Shown: positions 1 to 8,504 of the stretch, in pieces
How positions within the stretch are numbered: position 1 is the stretch's first letter
How the letters are laid out: every line of letters begins with the position of its first letter
Assembly (NCBI GenBank): GCA_965656545.1
Contig: CBFHKZ010000002.1
Location: 1 to 64,000, forward strand
DNA: 64,000 nt
Source: UBA7446 sp965656545
GTDB lineage: Bacteria; Bacteroidota; Bacteroidia; Flavobacteriales; Flavobacteriaceae
Reading direction: 5' to 3'
The notes under the pieces: model-generated
What the model saw: only the letters and a program-made list of their open reading frames with translations
Database searches by the model: none
What the model was told of the DNA's origin: nothing
Translations under genes and position numbers: made by a program

Positions 1-225
1 CCTCGGATACTGAGCCTGCCGAAGTATCATTTCGACTTTGCTCAATGACCCTCGGATACTGAGCCTGCCGAAGTATCATTTCGACTTTGCTCAATGACCC
101 TCGGATACTGAGCCTGCCGAAGTATCATTTCGACTTTGCTCAATGACCCTCGGATACTGAGCCTGCCGAAGTATCATTTCGACTTTGCTCAATGACCCTC
201 GGATACTGAGCCTGCCGAAGTATCA
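1..225. repeat. 49-bp tandem repeat array running into the trmD stop
   Basis: Four full copies of a 49-bp unit start at 1, 50, 99 and 148, and a fifth partial copy starts at 197. They look identical where compared. Each contains TTCGACTTTGCTCAATGA and CTGAGCCTGCCGAAGTA, which resemble short extragenic palindromic-type elements widespread in flavobacteria. The array may continue to the left of the window. The last copy ends at about 225 and so contains the stop codon of trmD (223-225, TCA on the plus strand). There are no variable spacers, so this is not a CRISPR array. Confidence 0.93.
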
Positions 226-897
226 ATCCAACAAATCGGGTCTTTTGGCTTGGGTGCTTTTAAGCGCCTGTTCTTCGCGCCAAGCGTCTACCTTGGGTGT
301 ATTGCCCGAAGTCAGTATATCAGGTACCTTTTGGCCCTTGTAGTCCGCAGGACGGGTGTATACCGGCGGTGCAAGTAGACCATCTTGAAAAGAGTCGGTT
401 AAGGCAGAGGTCTCGTTGCCCAACACCCCAGGAATCAGCCGTATCAGGCTGTCACAGAGCACGGCAGCTGCCAATTCGCCCCCAGAAAGTACGTAGTCGC
501 CTATGGATATTTCATGCGTAACAAACATATCTCGTACCCGTTGGTCAACGCCTTTGTAGTGTCCGCAGAGGACAATAATGTTTTGAAGCAGCGACAACCT
601 ATTGGCCATCCCTTGATTGAGTACATCGCCATCGGGTGTCATGTAAATCACGGCATCGTAGTCACGAGCGGCTTTTAGTGCGCTGATGCATTTGTCAATG
701 GGTGCTACCATCAACACCATGCCCGCGCCCCCACCATAGGGGTAGTCATCCACTTGCTTGTAGTTATTGGTGGTATAGTCCCGTAAATTATGGAAGTGTA
801 CTTCCACCAAACCCGCTTCTTGCGCCCGTTTCATGATAGAGCCGTCAAAAGGACTGTGCATGAGCTCGGGTACCACACTAATGATGTCTATTCGCAT
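223..897 (-). CDS. trmD: tRNA (guanine-N1-)-methyltransferase TrmD
   Basis: TrmD methylates N1 of guanine 37, next to the anticodon of certain tRNAs, using SAM, and so prevents +1 frameshifting. The 224-residue length is normal for the family. Visible family motifs are [11 protein letters not shown] at about residues 50-60 and [11 protein letters not shown] at about 131-141, which form parts of the trefoil-knot SAM site. The start is an ATG at 897. The gene stands alone here, with repeat-rich DNA on both sides rather than the rpsP-rimM-rplS partners seen in many bacteria. Its stop codon lies within the last copy of the 49-bp tandem repeat, so the repeat reached exactly the end of the gene without disturbing the conserved domain. 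Confidence 0.97.
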   Translation of the reverse strand: MRIDIISVVPELMHSPFDGSIMKRAQEAGLVEVHFHNLRDYTTNNYKQVDDYPYGGGAGMVLMVAPIDKCISALKAARDYDAVIYMTPDGDVLNQGMANRLSLLQNIIVLCGHYKGVDQRVRDMFVTHEISIGDYVLSGGELAAAVLCDSLIRLIPGVLGNETSALTDSFQDGLLAPPVYTRPADYKGQKVPDILTSGNTPKVDAWREEQALKSTQAKRPDLLD

Positions 898-972
898 GCG
901 GTAAAGATAGGGAATAGGCAGTAGTTGATAGTGAATAGGCAGTAGTTAATAGTTAATAGGCAGTAGTTAATG
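898..972. repeat. 21-bp tandem repeats upstream of trmD
   Basis: Three imperfect copies of a 21-bp unit beginning AATAGGCAGTAGTT start at about 913, 934 and 955. They lie directly upstream of trmD. A weak TAnnTTT-like box (TATCTTTA on the minus strand, 902-909) sits between them and the trmD start and could belong to its promoter, but it is not convincing. Confidence 0.8.
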
Positions 973-1260
973 GTAGGACACTGAGCTGCGGACACTGCGC
1001 TTCGGACACTGAGGACACTGAGCTTCGGACACTGAGCTTCGGTCGGCGAGGCTCCCGAACCGTGTCGAAGTGTCGAAGTGTCATTTCGACTTTGCTCAAT
1101 GACCCTCGGATACTGCGGACACTGAAACCATCCTCCTTGTCATTCCTCTGTCATTCCTCTGTCATTCCTCTGTCATCCCCTTGTCATTCTGAACTTGTTT
1201 CAGAATCAGAATCATTTCAGCATCAGCATCAGCATCCATCCCTTTTGTCATTCTGAACAA
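973..1260. repeat. mosaic of short extragenic repeats
   Basis: This stretch holds no believable gene. It is a patchwork of degenerate GGACACTGAGCTTC-type units (about 976-1045), another copy of the TTCGACTTTGCTCAATGACCC element (about 1084-1105), three 11-bp TCATTCCTCTG units (1140-1172), and an element with an inverted repeat, TTCTGAA (1187-1193) and TTCAGAA (1199-1205). It ends in short AGCATC repeats and a second partial TTGTCATTCTGAAC element at about 1245-1258. The last piece runs directly into the reading frame of the ORF6N gene. Confidence 0.88.
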
Positions 1261-1315
1261 TCCACTATCTGCACAAAGCATAGAAGCGAAGCTTATTTCT
1301 ATTAAAGGTCAACAA

Positions 1316-1816
1316 GTGCTTATCGATCGAGATGTAGCGCAACTGTATGGCGTTGCTACTCGAGATATAAACAAAGCTGTAAAAAACAATCCTGATAAAT
1401 TTCCCAAAGCATATATGGTAGCATTAACATCTAAGGATTGGAATGTTTTGCGGTCGAAAATTTCGACCACAAACTTTTCAAAAACAAGAGTACCACCCAA
1501 AGCCTTTACCGAAAAAGGGTTATATATGCTGGCTACCATTTTAAAAAGCAAACAAGCTACTGAGGCTACCTTTTTGATTATTGAAACCTTCGCCAAGCTT
1601 CGTGCGCTACAAAAAACGGTGGCTGCAGCTATTGCTGAGTCGAACAAAGTAAGCTCCACTACTGGAAACAAAAAGAATAGACTGCTTAAAAAAAGCGCCG
1701 AACTTATGGCTGATTTGCTAGATCATGACATGACCGAAACCGAGTCAGAAACCACATTGGAACTCAATTTTGCAGTGCTAAAACTGAAACACACCACAAA
1801 GCGAAAAAAAGAATAA
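1316..1816 (+). CDS. ORF6N-domain DNA-binding protein, start apparently lost
   Basis: The protein matches the ORF6N domain (relative of KilA-N), a predicted DNA-binding module common in phage and accessory regions. Visible signs are the DRDVAQLYGV segment, NNPDKFP, then KAFTEKGLYML at about residues 60-75. The listed start is a GTG at 1316, but the same frame codes for more domain sequence upstream (EAKLISIKGQQV just before the GTG), where the family normally continues with about 15-20 more residues. Between the in-frame stop at 1190-1192 and the GTG there is no ATG, GTG or TTG. The natural 5' end therefore seems to have been replaced by the repeat block. It may be a decaying gene; alternatively GTG 1316 is used and the first strand is lost. 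The C-terminus is a lysine-rich tail. Confidence 0.7.
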   Translation: MLIDRDVAQLYGVATRDINKAVKNNPDKFPKAYMVALTSKDWNVLRSKISTTNFSKTRVPPKAFTEKGLYMLATILKSKQATEATFLIIETFAKLRALQKTVAAAIAESNKVSSTTGNKKNRLLKKSAELMADLLDHDMTETESETTLELNFAVLKLKHTTKRKKE

Positions 1817-1821
1817 GCCTG

Positions 1822-3207
1822 TTACTCAAAGATAAAGCGCATTTTTTCTCCGTTTTTGTTCAAAAACGTAAGCTCATAAATGCTGTCTTCGTCCAATGCC
1901 AATACATCGGATTTACGTTCCACTTCCTTGCCATTAACGGCCAATAGGACATCTCCGGGTTGAACGCCCCTGCGAAACAGCCTACTGTTCTCTATTCCAG
2001 AAACATAAACACCACCTTCGGTGTCGTATGATTTAGCCTCTTTTTCGCTGAGGTCGCGCAAGCGCATGCCGTAGTAATTGATAAAAGGCGTTGCTTTTAG
2101 TGCAACCCTAAGGCTAATGGCTTCTCCTTCACGAACAACCGTCACATCCACGCTTTCGCCTGGGCGCTTGGAGCCTAAATACCCGGTTAAATCAGCAAAT
2201 TTGCGAATGGGGGCATTGTCAATTTTGGTAATGATATCCCCTTCTTGAATACCGGCTTCTTTGGCACCCATATTCTCTTCCAGCCCACCAACATAGAACC
2301 CTTCGGTTTCTTCAATGCCGAGTTGCTCGGCCATGCGCGCGTTTAGGCCGTTGCCCGACACGCCCAACAGTGCCTTTTGCACATTGCCGTATTCCACAAT
2401 ATCTTCATAAATCTTTCGCGCGATGTTGCTGGGCACGGCAAATGAATAGCCGATAAAGGTACCCATGCCGTTGCTCGTAATGGCTGTATTGATGCCAATC
2501 AAATCGCCGTCCAAATTGACCAATGCACCGCCGCTGTTTCCTGAATTCACAGCAGCATCGGTTTGGATAAAAGATTGGTTTTTGTTGTCATAGTCGCTAA
2601 AATCTCTCGATTTGGCACTGATGATGCCCGCCGTAACGGTAGAGTTGAGGTTATAGGGGTTGCCAACCGCCAATACCCACTCGCCAATGCGTGTGTTGTC
2701 GGAGTCAGCAAAACGCACATAAGGAAAATTATAATCGCCTTTTATTTTAAGTACGGCGATATCGGCATTACTGTCCGTACCAATGACTTCAACTTCGTAT
2801 TTTTTATTGTCGTTGGTGGTTATTTCAAGGGTTGTGGCACCCTCAACCACGTGGTCGTTGGTGATGATATAGCCGTCTGATGACACGATCACTCCCGAGC
2901 CCATACCAATACGCGGGTATTCGCGTGCACTTCTTCCGTAGAAGTATTCCATAAAGCTGCTGGGTCGCTGCCCTTTTTCTACACTGGTATTGGTGATGTG
3001 CACCACTGCATCAATGGTTTTTTCGGCAGCAGCCGTAAAATCCGTGCTGATGGCTTTTATCGTGGTAGTAGGCGTAAAATTGGTATTTACGGCTTGCGGT
3101 TGCGCAGGCGTGTAAACCACGGTTTGCTCTTGTGTAAGGTGATATCCCAGTAGGGTTAGAAAAGCAGCGCCAAAGGCTACTGCCGTGTATTTAAAGAATG
3201 ATTTCAT
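1822..3207 (-). CDS. DegP/HtrA-family periplasmic serine protease
   Basis: This is a trypsin-like protease-chaperone of the envelope stress response, 461 residues. An N-terminal hydrophobic segment (about residues 8-20) should act as signal peptide or anchor. The catalytic triad is visible as His119 in TNDHV, Asp149 in SNADIAVLK and Ser225 in GNSGG. Two PDZ domains follow, the first at about 280-370 and the second at about 380-455. The ATG at 3207 fits a TATTTTTG promoter box on the same strand (plus-strand 3232-3239), which would give a leader of about 20 nt. It is convergent with the ORF6N gene and has no operon partner. The family is clear; DegP, DegQ and DegS types cannot be told apart with certainty, though two PDZ domains argue against DegS. 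Confidence 0.94.
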   Translation of the reverse strand: MKSFFKYTAVAFGAAFLTLLGYHLTQEQTVVYTPAQPQAVNTNFTPTTTIKAISTDFTAAAEKTIDAVVHITNTSVEKGQRPSSFMEYFYGRSAREYPRIGMGSGVIVSSDGYIITNDHVVEGATTLEITTNDNKKYEVEVIGTDSNADIAVLKIKGDYNFPYVRFADSDNTRIGEWVLAVGNPYNLNSTVTAGIISAKSRDFSDYDNKNQSFIQTDAAVNSGNSGGALVNLDGDLIGINTAITSNGMGTFIGYSFAVPSNIARKIYEDIVEYGNVQKALLGVSGNGLNARMAEQLGIEETEGFYVGGLEENMGAKEAGIQEGDIITKIDNAPIRKFADLTGYLGSKRPGESVDVTVVREGEAISLRVALKATPFINYYGMRLRDLSEKEAKSYDTEGGVYVSGIENSRLFRRGVQPGDVLLAVNGKEVERKSDVLALDEDSIYELTFLNKNGEKMRFIFE

Positions 3208-3231
3208 AGCGTTTCAATTAAATAGTACACC

Positions 3232-3239
3232 CAAAAATA
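3232..3239 (-). promoter_or_regulatory. putative -7 box for htrA-type gene
   Basis: On the minus strand this reads TATTTTTG, matching the Bacteroidota TAnnTTTG -7 consensus. It lies about 25 nt before the ATG of the protease gene. No clear TTTG -33 box is seen at the expected spacing. Confidence 0.5.
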
Positions 3240-3472
3240 GGACAACTGTTTTTGAGTTAAAAGTCATTTAACGCATTTTTAACAACGAAGGCATCTTGTT
3301 TTTTAGTTTTAACCGATAATGAAATGACATTTGACCAGACAAGGCACTTTTTGAATGCCATAGCTGGGCTACGACTGAAAAAAGCAATAAAATATGGAGG
3401 ATGGATTTCAAGCATTTTTCAGGGAATAGAAAAAGTCAAGATGCGTTCAATATGGTCGCGGTTGAATTTGGT

Positions 3473-3480
3473 TATATTTG
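3473..3480 (+). promoter_or_regulatory. putative -7 box for dapF, next to its ATG
   Basis: TATATTTG is an exact TAnnTTTG match and ends only 3 nt before the dapF ATG at 3484. With the usual few-base gap to the start of transcription, the mRNA would begin at or near the A of the ATG, which implies a leaderless or almost leaderless transcript. No good -33 box was found, so this is not certain. Confidence 0.5.
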
Positions 3481-3483
3481 CAC

Positions 3484-4272
3484 ATGATTTTTTCGTTTGT
3501 AAAATATCAGGGTACGGGAAATGACTTTGTGATTGTAGACAATCGCGACAGTAGTTTTCCTATTAAAGACCACGCCCTTATTGCACAGCTTTGTCATCGC
3601 AATTATGGCATAGGTGCCGATGGTTTTATTGCCATAGAATCCGATACCACCTCCGATTTTTTTATGCGTTATTTTAATGCCGACGGCCATGAAGGCAGTT
3701 TGTGTGGCAACGGCTCTCGCTGTGCTGTTCACTACGCCCACGCATTGGGACTTACCCAAAAAGAAGTGGTTTTCCGCGCAGCCGACGGCTTACACCAAGC
3801 ACAATTTGTGGGTGAGGAGGTAGCCTTTTCGCTACACGATGTTTCCATGTGGGAGACACGTGACAAAGCTCTTTTTATAGATACAGGATCACCGCATCAC
3901 ATTGCTTTTGTTGCCGATGTGGCTGCCGTAGACGTGGCTACCACAGGTGCTGCGATTGCCCACGGTGCTCCGTATTATGCAGACGGTACCAATGTAAACT
4001 TTGTTGAAGTTACTGCAACAGACGGCTTACACGTCCGCACTTATGAACGTGGCGTTGAGGCGGAAACGCTTTCGTGTGGAACTGGCGTTACTGCCGCTGC
4101 CATAGGGGCACACCTAAGCAAGCGTGTCGCCGCAGAAAAAATCAGCATACAAACCACAGGTGGCGTATTGACCGTTTCGTTTACCGCCACGTCCAACGGA
4201 TATGAAGCAGTAGTGCTTCAAGGTCCTGCCACACCTGTTTATAAGGGACAATGGGAAATAACAACCAAATGA
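3484..4272 (+). CDS. dapF: diaminopimelate epimerase DapF
   Basis: DapF interconverts LL- and meso-diaminopimelate, the last step before meso-DAP is used for lysine and peptidoglycan. The two catalytic cysteines are visible, at about residue 74 in CGNGSRC and about 198 in SCGTGVTA, together with the QGTGNDF motif at the N-terminus. The ATG at 3484 is preferred; a TTG at 3478 in the same frame falls inside the promoter-like box. Length (about 262 residues) is typical. It overlaps the next gene, mltG, so the two cell-wall genes are probably cotranscribed and translationally coupled. dapA lies further along in the same window but not in this operon. Confidence 0.97.
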   Translation: MIFSFVKYQGTGNDFVIVDNRDSSFPIKDHALIAQLCHRNYGIGADGFIAIESDTTSDFFMRYFNADGHEGSLCGNGSRCAVHYAHALGLTQKEVVFRAADGLHQAQFVGEEVAFSLHDVSMWETRDKALFIDTGSPHHIAFVADVAAVDVATTGAAIAHGAPYYADGTNVNFVEVTATDGLHVRTYERGVEAETLSCGTGVTAAAIGAHLSKRVAAEKISIQTTGGVLTVSFTATSNGYEAVVLQGPATPVYKGQWEITTK

Positions 4273-5303
4273 TTAGACGCGTATTTATAGCGGTACTGCT
4301 ATTGGGATTTCTTGTTGGCAGCGCATTTGTATTTCATTTTTACAGGGTATTTTTTGCTTCCAATACCGCTTTTGAAGCCCCCCAACAAGAAGTACTCATT
4401 CCTTCTACGAATACCAAAATTGCCGCTTACGACACCCTTGCTCGGGTGGTAGCGCACTTTGATTTTTTCCAGCAAGCTGCCAGCCGCAAAGGCTATCAGC
4501 CCATACCGGGGCGTTTTGTGTTGGACAAAGGCATGAACAACAACGAGCTGATCAACCGATTGCGTTCAGAAAACAAACCCATCCGCTTGACGTTTAACAA
4601 CCAAAAAACGCTGATGCATTTGGCGGCATACGTTGCCAAGAAAATAGAAACAGACAGCACTGCCATCATGCAGGCTTTTTACGATGCCGACTTTTTGAAG
4701 GAAAACGGTTTGACCCAAGACAATGTCTTGTCCATTTGTTTGCCTAATTCGTATGATGTTTTTTGGAACACCACTGCCGAGCAGTTTAGAGACAGGATGC
4801 TAAGGCAATACAAGGCTTTTTGGACGCCAAAGCGAGAGGCAGCGCGCAAAAAAATAAAACTTTCACGAGAGGAAGTAGTGGCCTTGGCCGCTGTGGTACA
4901 CAAAGAATCCTACCGTGTGGATGAGCGCCCGTTGGTAGCAGGGGTCTACCTCAACCGACTGCGTAAACGCATGCGACTTCAAGCCGACCCAACCGTGATC
5001 TATGCATTGATGCGTAAAGCCAATGACTATGATATGGACATTCGCAGAGTGCTTTATGAGGACTTAAAAATCAGATCCCCCTATAATACCTACCGCAACA
5101 GGGGGATACCTCCCGGCCCCATTACCATGCCAGACGTCAGTGCCATTGATGCGGTGCTGTTTGCTGCCAAGCACAAGTATGTATATTTTGTTGCTGATCC
5201 AAGTCGGAGTGGCTATCATTTGTTTGCGACAAACCTGTCACAGCACAATAAAAATAAAAAAATATACACCCGTTGGTTACGCGAAAAAAAAATCTACCGC
5301 TAA
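4269..5303 (+). CDS. mltG: endolytic murein transglycosylase MltG (YceG-like)
   Basis: MltG cuts nascent glycan strands and is thought to act as a terminator of glycan polymerisation at the inner membrane. A single N-terminal membrane helix is followed by a LysM-like region and the YceG catalytic domain, with the catalytic Glu in VVHKES (residue 219 counted from ATG 4251, 213 from 4269) and the conserved VYLNRLRKRMRLQADPTV stretch after it. I chose ATG 4269 because it makes an ATGA overlap with the dapF stop. ATG 4251, inside the end of dapF, adds six residues and is also possible. The coupling to dapF fits a cell-wall operon. Confidence 0.93.
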   Translation: MIRRVFIAVLLLGFLVGSAFVFHFYRVFFASNTAFEAPQQEVLIPSTNTKIAAYDTLARVVAHFDFFQQAASRKGYQPIPGRFVLDKGMNNNELINRLRSENKPIRLTFNNQKTLMHLAAYVAKKIETDSTAIMQAFYDADFLKENGLTQDNVLSICLPNSYDVFWNTTAEQFRDRMLRQYKAFWTPKREAARKKIKLSREEVVALAAVVHKESYRVDERPLVAGVYLNRLRKRMRLQADPTVIYALMRKANDYDMDIRRVLYEDLKIRSPYNTYRNRGIPPGPITMPDVSAIDAVLFAAKHKYVYFVADPSRSGYHLFATNLSQHNKNKKIYTRWLREKKIYR

Positions 5304-6019
5304 CCGCCTAGCAAAGAAAAAACGGTAGGTCTTTTGTGCAAGTCTTCCTTGTTGTTGCGCCATGCCTCGGCAGTTGTCGTTTTGATAAACTCCGTGGGAA
5401 GCGTGATGTCACAGGCCACACTGAGTAGTGTTTTTGGTCTTAAGGCCTTGCTTAATTCATCAAGAAGTGCATTGTTGCGATAAGGGGTTTCTATAAACAC
5501 CTGTGTTTGATTTAGTTCTATGGATTTTTTCTCGTATTGCTTGATGGCCTTTCTGCGTTCGCCCTTGTCTATGGGTAAATAGCCATTAAAGGCAAAAGAT
5601 TGGCCGTTGAGTCCAGCTGCCATAACTGCCAACAGTATGGAAGAGGGCCCCACCAGTGGAATGACACGCATATTGTTGGCGTGCGCCCGTGCCACAAGTG
5701 CAGCACCTGGATCTGCAACGCCTGGGCAACCCGCATCTGTAATAAGTCCCACGTCCTCGCCATTTTGAAGGGGCAGGAGCATGGCCGTCAGGTCTTCTTC
5801 GGTTGTAAATTTATTGAGTAGGTGAACGGTAATGTTGTCTTGGGGTGTGTTTGGACTGATGCTTTTGACAAACGCCCGACCCGCTTTTTCTTTCTCAAAG
5901 ACAAAACAACGCAGCGCCTCTATGGTTTTTTTAACCGATATGGGCATCACCTCGAGTGGTGCCGTATCGCCCAATACATTTGGGATTAAAAAAAGACGGC
6001 CTGTTGTTTGTGTGCTCAT
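5300..6019 (-). CDS. RsmI-like SAM-dependent methyltransferase (tetrapyrrole methylase fold)
   Basis: The protein belongs to the family of 16S rRNA 2'-O-ribose methyltransferases related to RsmI (C1402 in E. coli). Visible motifs are LIPNVLG near the start, GLITDAGCPGVADPGA in the middle, LVGPSSILLAVMAAGLNG and FIETPYRN. At about 239 residues it is shorter than classical RsmI (about 280), as in a Bacteroidota subfamily often annotated only as SAM-dependent methyltransferase, so the exact rRNA target is uncertain. The ATG at 6019 is preferred over an upstream in-frame ATG at 6052, because it forms an ATGA overlap with the stop of the phosphatase gene upstream. It is convergent with mltG, and the ends overlap by 4 nt. 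Confidence 0.87.
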   Translation of the reverse strand: MSTQTTGRLFLIPNVLGDTAPLEVMPISVKKTIEALRCFVFEKEKAGRAFVKSISPNTPQDNITVHLLNKFTTEEDLTAMLLPLQNGEDVGLITDAGCPGVADPGAALVARAHANNMRVIPLVGPSSILLAVMAAGLNGQSFAFNGYLPIDKGERRKAIKQYEKKSIELNQTQVFIETPYRNNALLDELSKALRPKTLLSVACDITLPTEFIKTTTAEAWRNNKEDLHKRPTVFSLLGG

Positions 6020-6471
6020 TTGGTATGTTTTTTCAACCAATTCTTGCAACAATCGTGCAGCAGTTCATACACATGAGCAAAACCATCATCCCCTCCGTAA
6101 TAGGGATCGGGAATGCGGGGCGCATCTACCCCGCTAGCGGTGGTGATAAGCGCAATTTTATCTCGTTGTGCTGCCGAGGTACACAGGGCTAGTGCATTGG
6201 AAAGGTTTTCTTCGTCCATGACCAATATGTGGTCAAAAGCGTCTATGTCAGCTGGTGTGAGTTGTCGTGCTTGTTGCTTGCTGATGTCAATATTGTGTAG
6301 TGCAGCAATGGCAATGCTTCGGTGGTCTGGTGCTGCGCCTTGGTGGTAGTTGGCCGTACCGGCAGAATCAATTAAAAAATCCTTTTTGTTGGTGAATTTA
6401 CGCATGATGCCTTCGGCTAATGGTGAGCGGCAGATATTGCCCAAACACACCATAAGCACCTTGGTTGTCAT
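6016..6471 (-). CDS. low-molecular-weight protein tyrosine phosphatase
   Basis: A small cytoplasmic phosphatase with the family signature CLGNICRSP at residues 9-17 (P-loop nucleophile Cys9, Arg15) and the general-acid loop DPYYGG near residue 120. Length (151 residues) is standard. In bacteria such enzymes dephosphorylate tyrosine kinases, protein arginine-phosphate or small metabolites; the substrate cannot be told here, and there is no BY-kinase or capsule gene nearby. It lies between dnaA (3-nt gap) and the rsmI-like gene (ATGA overlap), a dnaA-wzb-like-rsmI-like arrangement also common in related genomes. Confidence 0.93.
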   Translation of the reverse strand: MTTKVLMVCLGNICRSPLAEGIMRKFTNKKDFLIDSAGTANYHQGAAPDHRSIAIAALHNIDISKQQARQLTPADIDAFDHILVMDEENLSNALALCTSAAQRDKIALITTASGVDAPRIPDPYYGGDDGFAHVYELLHDCCKNWLKKHTK

Positions 6472-6474
6472 GCC

Positions 6475-7902
6475 TTAGTTGGAAAGTTTTTTGTTGAGGT
6501 CGTCCACATATTTGCGGAACTGCTTGTCGGTAAATGCAAGGTTGTCAACGGTTTTGCAAGCGTGAAGCACGGTAGCGTGATCGCGGTGTCCAATTTTAGA
6601 GCCAATACTTGCCAAAGAAGCTTTGGTCATTTTTTTGGCAAAGAACATGGCCAATTGTCTGGCTTGTACGATATGGCGTTTTCTCGTTTTTGATTGTAGC
6701 GTAGTAACGTCCATTTGGAAGTATTCCGACACCACTTTTTGAATGTGGTCGATAGAAACTTCGCGTTTGGTGTTGCGTACAAACTTCTCAACGATTTGTC
6801 TGGCCAGGTCAAGGGTAACTTCCTTTCTGTTAAAAGACGCCTGTGCAATAAGTGAAATAATGGCACCCTCGAGTTCACGCACATTTGTTTGTACGGATTT
6901 GGCAACAAAGTCGATGATTTCTTCTGGCATTTCAACGCCGTCGCGGTACAATTTATTTTTGAGAATGGAAACGCGTGTTTCGTAGTCAGGGCGTTGCAGT
7001 TCAGCAGATAGTCCCCACTTAAATCGGGACAACAAGCGTTGCTCAATATCTTGCATGTCCACCGGAGCCTTATCGGAAGTCAAGATAACTTGCTTGCCGT
7101 TTTGGTGCAGGTGATTAAATATATGGAAGAACACATCTTGTGTTCCTGATTTTCCAGAAAAGAATTGTACGTCATCTATAATAAGGACGTCCATTACTTG
7201 GTAGAAGTGAATAAAGTCGTTTCTGTTGTTCTTCTTAACCGCCTCAATATATTGTTGTGTAAATTTCTCAGCCGAAATATACAATACGGTCTTTTCGGGG
7301 TATTTGCTTTTGATATCAACACCTATGGCGTGGGCAAGGTGCGTTTTGCCAAGACCAACACCACCAAAAATGAGTAGGGGGTTGAAAGAAGTTCCACCCG
7401 GCTTGTTGGCTACGGCAATTCCGGCGGATCTAGCCAGTCGGTTAGCATCACCTTCCAAAAAGTTTTCGAAGTTATAGCTCGGGTTTAGTTGCGATTCAAC
7501 TTTGAGGTTGCGTATTCCCGGGATGACAAACGGATTTTTAAGTTCAGCAGTTTGCGCTTGTAGGGGCGCTTCAACATTTTGCACTTTAATGCGTCCTTTA
7601 TTTTGACTTGGAATACTTTCTGTAAATGCTTGCTTACTGCCAAATGTATTTTCCATTCGGATTACATATACAAGTCTGGCGGCTGGGCCAAGTTCTTTTG
7701 TGAGTGCAACTTTTAGGATTTCGACATAGTGTTCCTCGAGCCATTCGTAAAAGAATTTACTCGGGACTTCAACACTAAGGGCGTCGCCGTTTAATTTTAA
7801 AGGTTTAATCGGATCAAACCAAGTCTTAAAAGCTTGATTGTGAATGTTATCCTTTACAAAATTCAAACAGTTTCCCCAAACGCTATCAGCGGTTTTTTGC
7901 AT
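6475..7902 (-). CDS. dnaA: chromosomal replication initiator DnaA
   Basis: DnaA binds DnaA boxes at oriC and melts the origin. The order of domains is normal: N-terminal DnaB/DiaA-interacting domain (about 1-85), a short variable linker, the AAA+ ATPase with Walker A GGVGLGKT at 180-187 and Walker B IIDDVQFF, and a C-terminal helix-turn-helix with the DnaA signature around SKIGHRDHATVLHACKTV. Length 475 is typical. It is followed at 3 nt by the phosphatase gene. dnaN, recF and gyrB are not next to it, and no convincing cluster of DnaA boxes was seen in the 194 bp upstream, so there is no evidence that oriC is here. Confidence 0.98.
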   Translation of the reverse strand: MQKTADSVWGNCLNFVKDNIHNQAFKTWFDPIKPLKLNGDALSVEVPSKFFYEWLEEHYVEILKVALTKELGPAARLVYVIRMENTFGSKQAFTESIPSQNKGRIKVQNVEAPLQAQTAELKNPFVIPGIRNLKVESQLNPSYNFENFLEGDANRLARSAGIAVANKPGGTSFNPLLIFGGVGLGKTHLAHAIGVDIKSKYPEKTVLYISAEKFTQQYIEAVKKNNRNDFIHFYQVMDVLIIDDVQFFSGKSGTQDVFFHIFNHLHQNGKQVILTSDKAPVDMQDIEQRLLSRFKWGLSAELQRPDYETRVSILKNKLYRDGVEMPEEIIDFVAKSVQTNVRELEGAIISLIAQASFNRKEVTLDLARQIVEKFVRNTKREVSIDHIQKVVSEYFQMDVTTLQSKTRKRHIVQARQLAMFFAKKMTKASLASIGSKIGHRDHATVLHACKTVDNLAFTDKQFRKYVDDLNKKLSN

Positions 7903-8096
7903 TTTACTATTGGTTGCTATGGTTTTGATGTAACAAAAAAAGTTAAAAATTTGGGGTTTCCATGTCTTTTATTGTACAGCACAAATATGTGTTTATTTTT
8001 TTTTTAAAAAAAGCCCTTTTGCTATTGAATTTATAAAAAGATTTATGCATATTATGGCTCGTCAAGAAGCTTATTTTTTGACATTAACGCCTTACA

Positions 8097-8504
8097 ATGA
8101 GTAAGAAAAATATTACAATTCAAAATTCGGTTCATTATCATCAGGTTGATCAAATGGGTGTTATGCACCACGCACAATATGTATACGCCTTGGAACAGTC
8201 AAGAATTGAATGGCTGCAAAGCCAAGGGGTTAGTTATGGTGACTTAGAGAAGAAGGGAATTTTACTTCCAGTGGTAGACATAAGCCTTCAATATAAGAAG
8301 CCATTGCATTTTGAAGACCTGTATTTTGTTCACGCTTCATTGGACGAATTAAGCGGCTATTATGTTGATTTTTCCTATGTGATTGAAAATCAGCAGAAAG
8401 AATGTGTTGCTACTGCAACAACCCGTTTGGTTTTTGTGGACGAACAATCCCGCCGCGCTATGAAATGCCCAGACTTCTTGATTAGGGTCTTTCGTTCAGC
8501 ATAA
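8097..8504 (+). CDS. acyl-CoA thioesterase, YbgC/4HBT hotdog family
   Basis: A 135-residue single hotdog domain. The N-terminal VDQMGVMHHAQYV stretch holds the catalytic Asp and the His-x-x-x-Tyr pattern typical of YbgC and 4-hydroxybenzoyl-CoA thioesterase enzymes, followed by the long helix LEQSRIEWLQSQG. These enzymes hydrolyse short or medium acyl-CoA or acyl-ACP thioesters; the natural substrate is unknown. It is divergent from dnaA and convergent with ribD, with a 23-bp overlap of the 3' ends. Confidence 0.88.
   Translation: MSKKNITIQNSVHYHQVDQMGVMHHAQYVYALEQSRIEWLQSQGVSYGDLEKKGILLPVVDISLQYKKPLHFEDLYFVHASLDELSGYYVDFSYVIENQQKECVATATTRLVFVDEQSRRAMKCPDFLIRVFRSA

Noticed and set aside
1..225. 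CRISPR-like array at the left edge
   Set aside because: The units are contiguous and identical with no variable spacers, and there are no cas genes; this is a tandem repeat.
1062..1256. 64-codon open frame in the repeat block
   Set aside because: It consists of translated short repeats (serine/leucine-rich) and has no family resemblance or promoter.
3324..3524. 66-codon frame before dapF
   Set aside because: It overlaps the dapF start and promoter box, has no recognisable features and is likely chance in an AT-rich gap.
7903..8096. Possible oriC next to dnaA
   Set aside because: I found no cluster of TTATNCACA-type DnaA boxes; only AT-rich runs. dnaN, recF and gidA are not nearby.
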